NCBI RefSeq assembly: GCF_032062135.1
Contig: NC_092859.1
Coordinates: forward strand, 112,063,278 to 112,127,277
DNA length: 64,000 nt
From: Pyxicephalus adspersus
Taxonomy: Eukaryota > Chordata > Amphibia > Anura > Pyxicephalidae
Direction of reading: 5' to 3'
The position numbers and the translations under genes were made by a program. Below, one piece after another: positions 60,356 to 64,000 of this stretch (its first letter is position 1; the number at the start of each line of letters is the position of its first letter). Below the pieces are notes generated by a model. The model had not been told where the DNA came from. It worked only from the letters and a program-made list of their open reading frames with translations, and did no database searches.

Positions 60356-60361
60356 AATAAA
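60356..60361 (+). terminator. PODXL: Polyadenylation signal AATAAA for PODXL
   Basis: AATAAA followed about 25-40 bases later by a GT-rich element (TTGTGTTTGTTTGTTTTTT), the arrangement of a functional cleavage site. It would give a 3' UTR of about 3.7 kb. Confidence 0.6.
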
Positions 60362-60518
60362 ACATTTGATCTACTTTGCTATTGTGTTTGTTTGTTTTTT
60401 AAACTCCAAGAGATGGTAAAACTTTATGTTTTTAAACAAATACTGTCAGCAGTGTTTGATAACCTAAAACTAATAAAAAAAAAAAAAATTAACTGTCTTA
60501 TGACTATGGGCTTTTTAA

Positions 60519-60562
60519 AGTGTTGAGTAATATGTTGGTGCTATATAAATACAAGACAATAG
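60519..60562 (+). repeat. CR1/L2-group LINE tail fragment
   Basis: GTTGAGTAATATGTTGGTGCTATATAAATACAA matches the last part of the LINE tail (AATATGTTGGCGCTATATAAATCC) in + orientation, downstream of the PODXL polyadenylation site. Confidence 0.55.
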
Positions 60563-63500
60563 TATTCAAGCAGAGCCAATGCAGTTCCAATTTTGGTCTG
60601 GCAATAGAAAAAAAATGAAACATTCATCATCTTCCACAGACTTTTTAGGCCTTTAAACAAAAAGTCAGCTAATATTTATACTCCAGATTCATGATATGCT
60701 TGATCAACTTATCAAAACAACAAAGCCAAAAGGATGAGGGACATGTGCGATTCACTTCTTGTACATGTTAATTTGACCTTAGAAAATAGAAACATGCATA
60801 GAGAAAACAACTGAAATAAAAGTAAATGCACTCAAACATCCTGGCAGAATTTTTTAAAAGTATATATACTGTTTATTTAGGCCAAAGGTTTGTTGCAAGC
60901 TGGAGAAAAAAAAAGGCTTGATTTGTTAAATTGGGTTCAGAATACAGTATAAAACTCTGATAAGCAGAGGGAGTTAAGAAATTATTTTAAGTTAATGTGC
61001 GTGATTTAGATAATAAAAAAAACAGGTGAATTACAACATTCTTGGAACATGGATGGACAATATTAGTAACCTCATTTTACAAACATTACAAGTAAACCTT
61101 ACAGAAAGCACGGCAATTTGTTGGCATGTTATGAAAATAAATATAAGTGATAAAAATCACAAGTCACAATAACTGTGGATACACAGATTAAGGCAGTTGA
61201 TGTCATATACAAATACCTGGTTGAGGGGGGAGAAATTCCAACATTGGCTGCACACAGTTTTCACTTGTCAATACTCTTCTGCAAATGTTATCTTGACAAG
61301 TGGCTTTCACTGAACCTCGTGTGAATCCCTCGGGTTTGTGAATAAAGAACCAACTTTTTTGTTTTAATTATAGTAATATGTATGGAATGGCAGCTTGGCA
61401 TGGAATGGTACACAAGCAAGAATAAGCCTTCTAGGTGGCACATAACCTTTATTTTTTTACTACAGTACATTCCTACACTACTGAATTACCTTGTTCATTT
61501 CTAAGACAGGTTATGGCACCTGTGTCCAAATATAAAGATAGGGTGAAGTAAAATGTTCCTTGTAACCTTTTACCATTAAACAGAACATTTACCATCTGAC
61601 ATGCTGTAGTAATGGCCGTTGTTTAATATTGTGTACAGTTACACAATATATACAACAGAATACAGTTCCAGTACATAACAGCAGGTTGGCGGTTTTCAAA
61701 GGGTTCTCTATAACCACATAGGTGCCCACATTAATGTATATATAAAGATGAATCTTTCCAGTTGGTATTCTGTTAAGACCACCACATCCCTTGAATAAAT
61801 ATAGAAAAAAACAAGACAACTAAACAACATGTGGCACTTAAAGACAGTAATAGATAGTATAAATTATAGTTTAAAATTCTTTAATAAAACATGAATAAAA
61901 AGACAATTGCATTTATTAATTCATTTTAAATCATAACATAAAATCCTTAACATCATGTGAATGTGACAACTAATACATGGGGATCTCTAGTTGATGTACT
62001 TTTCTCTACATGTTTCATGGAACTCCTGTCTGCTTCCTCTGCCCACATTAATGTGATTACATTTTTTTTTTTTTTTTTTAATTCATTCAAAAATCATTTT
62101 TGACCACACAATTTTGTGACTGTCACTATCAATTCTGCCATTGCACAATATATGTGTTTTTAAATCTAGTCACTGTGGTATATTGTTCACCACCTTGACA
62201 TGTATCGGGGACTGTTAGGAATACATAGAATGTCCATCTAAATGAATGTACATATTACCAGATGACATCCTAAAGCAATAATTAGTCTTTTACCAGACAA
62301 AAAAAATATTACGCATCTTTGCCAGTATACCCTAAGAAACCCCTTATCGATTAGGTTGAGATAAAAAGCAGTATTGCCAACTATACAATGCCAAAACCTT
62401 CAAAAATTTCTGCTAGGGACAGAGAATATCCTTCACCCCTATGGTCCTGTACAGCCTCTTGGACTTAACTTTAACCCAAGCAGATATCAGGACACTATGA
62501 ACAGGACACTTAACACTGGTCTCAGACCAAACCTGGATCTTTTACTAAGCCTGTTGGTTTTACATTTTTAATTGTTTTCTTACTTTACTTTTACTTTCTC
62601 TTTAAATAAAAGGTTCATTTTAAAAATGAAAAATGATAAAATGTCTTGAACAGAGTGCAACAATGCCACCACGGAAGACATTGAAGATGCATGACTTTTT
62701 AAATCTTGCTTATTTATTTGGCAAGTCACTGGTCCAGGATAGACTCATTTGCATCAGGTGGGAAGGACTTACTGTTTCTTAGTCTGCAACTCCATAGCTA
62801 GAAAGACCATGATGAAGATGACAGCTCCAAACACTTAAACTTTCAAAAATAAGTCTGTAAGCACTCTCTTGGCAAGTGTCCTCTGAAGATGACCACCAGT
62901 CAGTCACATACATTAATATTGAGCTTGCTTACAGCACTCTGAGAAGTAAAACATAAAAAAAAAAAAAAAGGCCAATTAAATCATCCAAAATTTGGCTGTA
63001 TTTGCCTGGTAACTAATAGGAATAGTATGGGGTATTCAGTCGGGATTTGAAAAAGTGAAGTGGCTCCATATTCTAAAACAACTGGCTGGGGTAGGACAGT
63101 GACTAGAAAATATCAAAAGCCATCATTTAGGTTACGCAAAGCTGATAAATGCTTACTGGACCAGATACATCAGCTTAAATGAGCTGCAGAAGATCATGGC
63201 GTACGATGAATGCTTCTGCCAGATCCACAGTATAAAAGCCAGCGAAGAGTCCCAAAGCCAACACTAAAAACACTCCAACCAGTTCTAGACTACTACACAT
63301 ATCGACAAATACCATTCAATTCCAAAGAGACTGTTTATAATTGGGATCAATAGTAGTTGGCATTTCTAAAAGTTATGAATACCATTTTTCTACCCAAGTG
63401 CAAAACAGAAGCAAGCATCCACTCAAATAAAGAAAAATCCAAGATAACTATTGCACAATATTCTTTTAATTTCATCAGAAGTTCCTTATGCCAGTACCAG

Positions 63501-64000
63501 AAGGCAGTACACGGTAGTGTCTATACACAGTACAACCAAGTAAAACCTATGAGATGAAAGAGGTAAGATATGTGAAGATGTGAATGGTTGCAAAGTGACA
63601 AGTGACAAACATGTAATACTAGCATCAGAAATGAAGGAGACACATGGGTTTTTCCCAGAGCAGAATAACTTTCAGATGAGAAAAGCACTCATACATAACA
63701 TTAATGACAAGCACTCTGAATGTTTGTCGGCGACACCACTTTTTTGACCCAATTTTTAAGAGCTGTTCACTGGCTTCTTTCGTCTATGTTATATTCAAAA
63801 GAAAACAAGAAAGCCAAGACAAGCGAACTTTCTAATGCTGTTTGTATGTGGCCACAAGTGTAAGTTTTCTTGAAATTTAAAATACAATTCCAAGTTCAAT
63901 ATTAGACCCATAGGCACCATGGTCTGCAAATGTTGAGTATATTGCTGTCTAGCTCAATTGGCATGTTTAAGGTGATGGTTTATAGTATGACATGCAAATC
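60563..64000. other. Downstream flank, no certain gene
   Basis: No coding exon is recognisable apart from the small ORF at 63175-63315. In human the convergent neighbour of PODXL is MKLN1, so part of its 3' UTR could lie here on the minus strand. A minus-strand AATAAA lies at about 60872-60877 (plus TTTATT). This is inference from synteny only; nothing in the sequence proves it. Confidence 0.35.
63175..63315 (-). other. 46-codon ORF encoding a one-span membrane peptide
   Basis: ATG at 63315 to TAA at 63175. It reads MVFVDMCSSLELVGVFLVLA, then LGLFAGFYTVDLAEAFIVRH, then DLLQLI. A strong hydrophobic span covers residues 10-30, with an acidic then mixed tail. The local sequence is GC-richer than its surroundings. 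I do not recognise the protein. It could be a micropeptide, the last exon of an unrecognised gene, or chance; upstream there is no good splice acceptor tract and an in-frame stop lies just before the ATG. Confidence 0.3.

Larger units (their letters stand above)
56687..60380 (+). other. PODXL: PODXL 3' UTR
   Basis: Inferred from the stop codon to the first strongly placed polyadenylation signal that gives a long UTR, as in mammalian PODXL. It holds several internal AATAAA words (for example 57853-57858 and 58602-58607) that could give shorter transcripts, an A-run at about 58276, and a MITE fragment at 59300-59372. End position is approximate. Confidence 0.6.

Noticed and set aside
1..64000. 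CRISPR array, operon-like gene cluster or prokaryotic mobile system
   Set aside because: The window is eukaryotic intron and intergenic DNA; direct repeats seen are transposons, minisatellites or microsatellites.

Overview
The window looks like vertebrate nuclear DNA, most likely from an anuran amphibian. It is AT-rich, has one gene in small exons separated by long introns with GT-AG boundaries, and carries a dense load of DNA-transposon MITEs, a tRNA-headed SINE, an L1 copy and the 3' end of a CR1/L2-group LINE. I assign it to a frog from the overall look of the repeats plus the vertebrate gene. That assignment is an inference and was not searched. There are no prokaryotic features, CRISPR arrays, operons, tRNA or rRNA genes.

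The only protein-coding gene I can support is podocalyxin (PODXL) on the + strand. Eight coding exons join in phase: a signal-peptide exon at 10867-10909, a 32.7-kb intron, two mucin exons (43609-44037 and 45317-45732), a four-cysteine globular domain with a juxtamembrane stalk (47213-47281, 52885-53059, 53562-53608), a transmembrane exon (54582-54743) and a cytoplasmic exon (56495-56686) ending in the PDZ ligand DTHL. The model encodes 510 residues. A 3' UTR of about 3.7 kb runs to a polyadenylation signal at 60356-60361. Between exons 4 and 5 lies a further open, splice-site-flanked block (49924-50101). Its best donor would break the frame, so I treat it as a possible cassette or poison exon.

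Layout: 1-10.4 kb is intergenic and made of LINE, Tc1/mariner and other repeat remnants. 10.4-10.9 kb is the inferred promoter and 5' UTR. 10.9-43.6 kb is intron 1, which holds a 78-bp minisatellite, a SINE, several MITE families, a pogo/Tigger relic, a Harbinger-like MITE with TTA target duplication, an assembly gap, and an L1 insertion with a perfect 14-bp target-site duplication and a long open but internally deleted ORF2. 43.6-60.4 kb carries the rest of PODXL. 60.4-64 kb has no certain gene; a 46-codon one-membrane-span ORF lies on the minus strand there.

I see no convincing undescribed multi-gene system. The observations most worth a second look are the frame-breaking candidate exon in PODXL, the Ser/Pro trinucleotide tract in its mucin domain, an 8-bp-TSD transposon sitting 125 bp upstream of exon 2, a perfect 49-bp palindrome, a 30-bp-stem hairpin, and a tail sequence shared by a LINE and a SINE.
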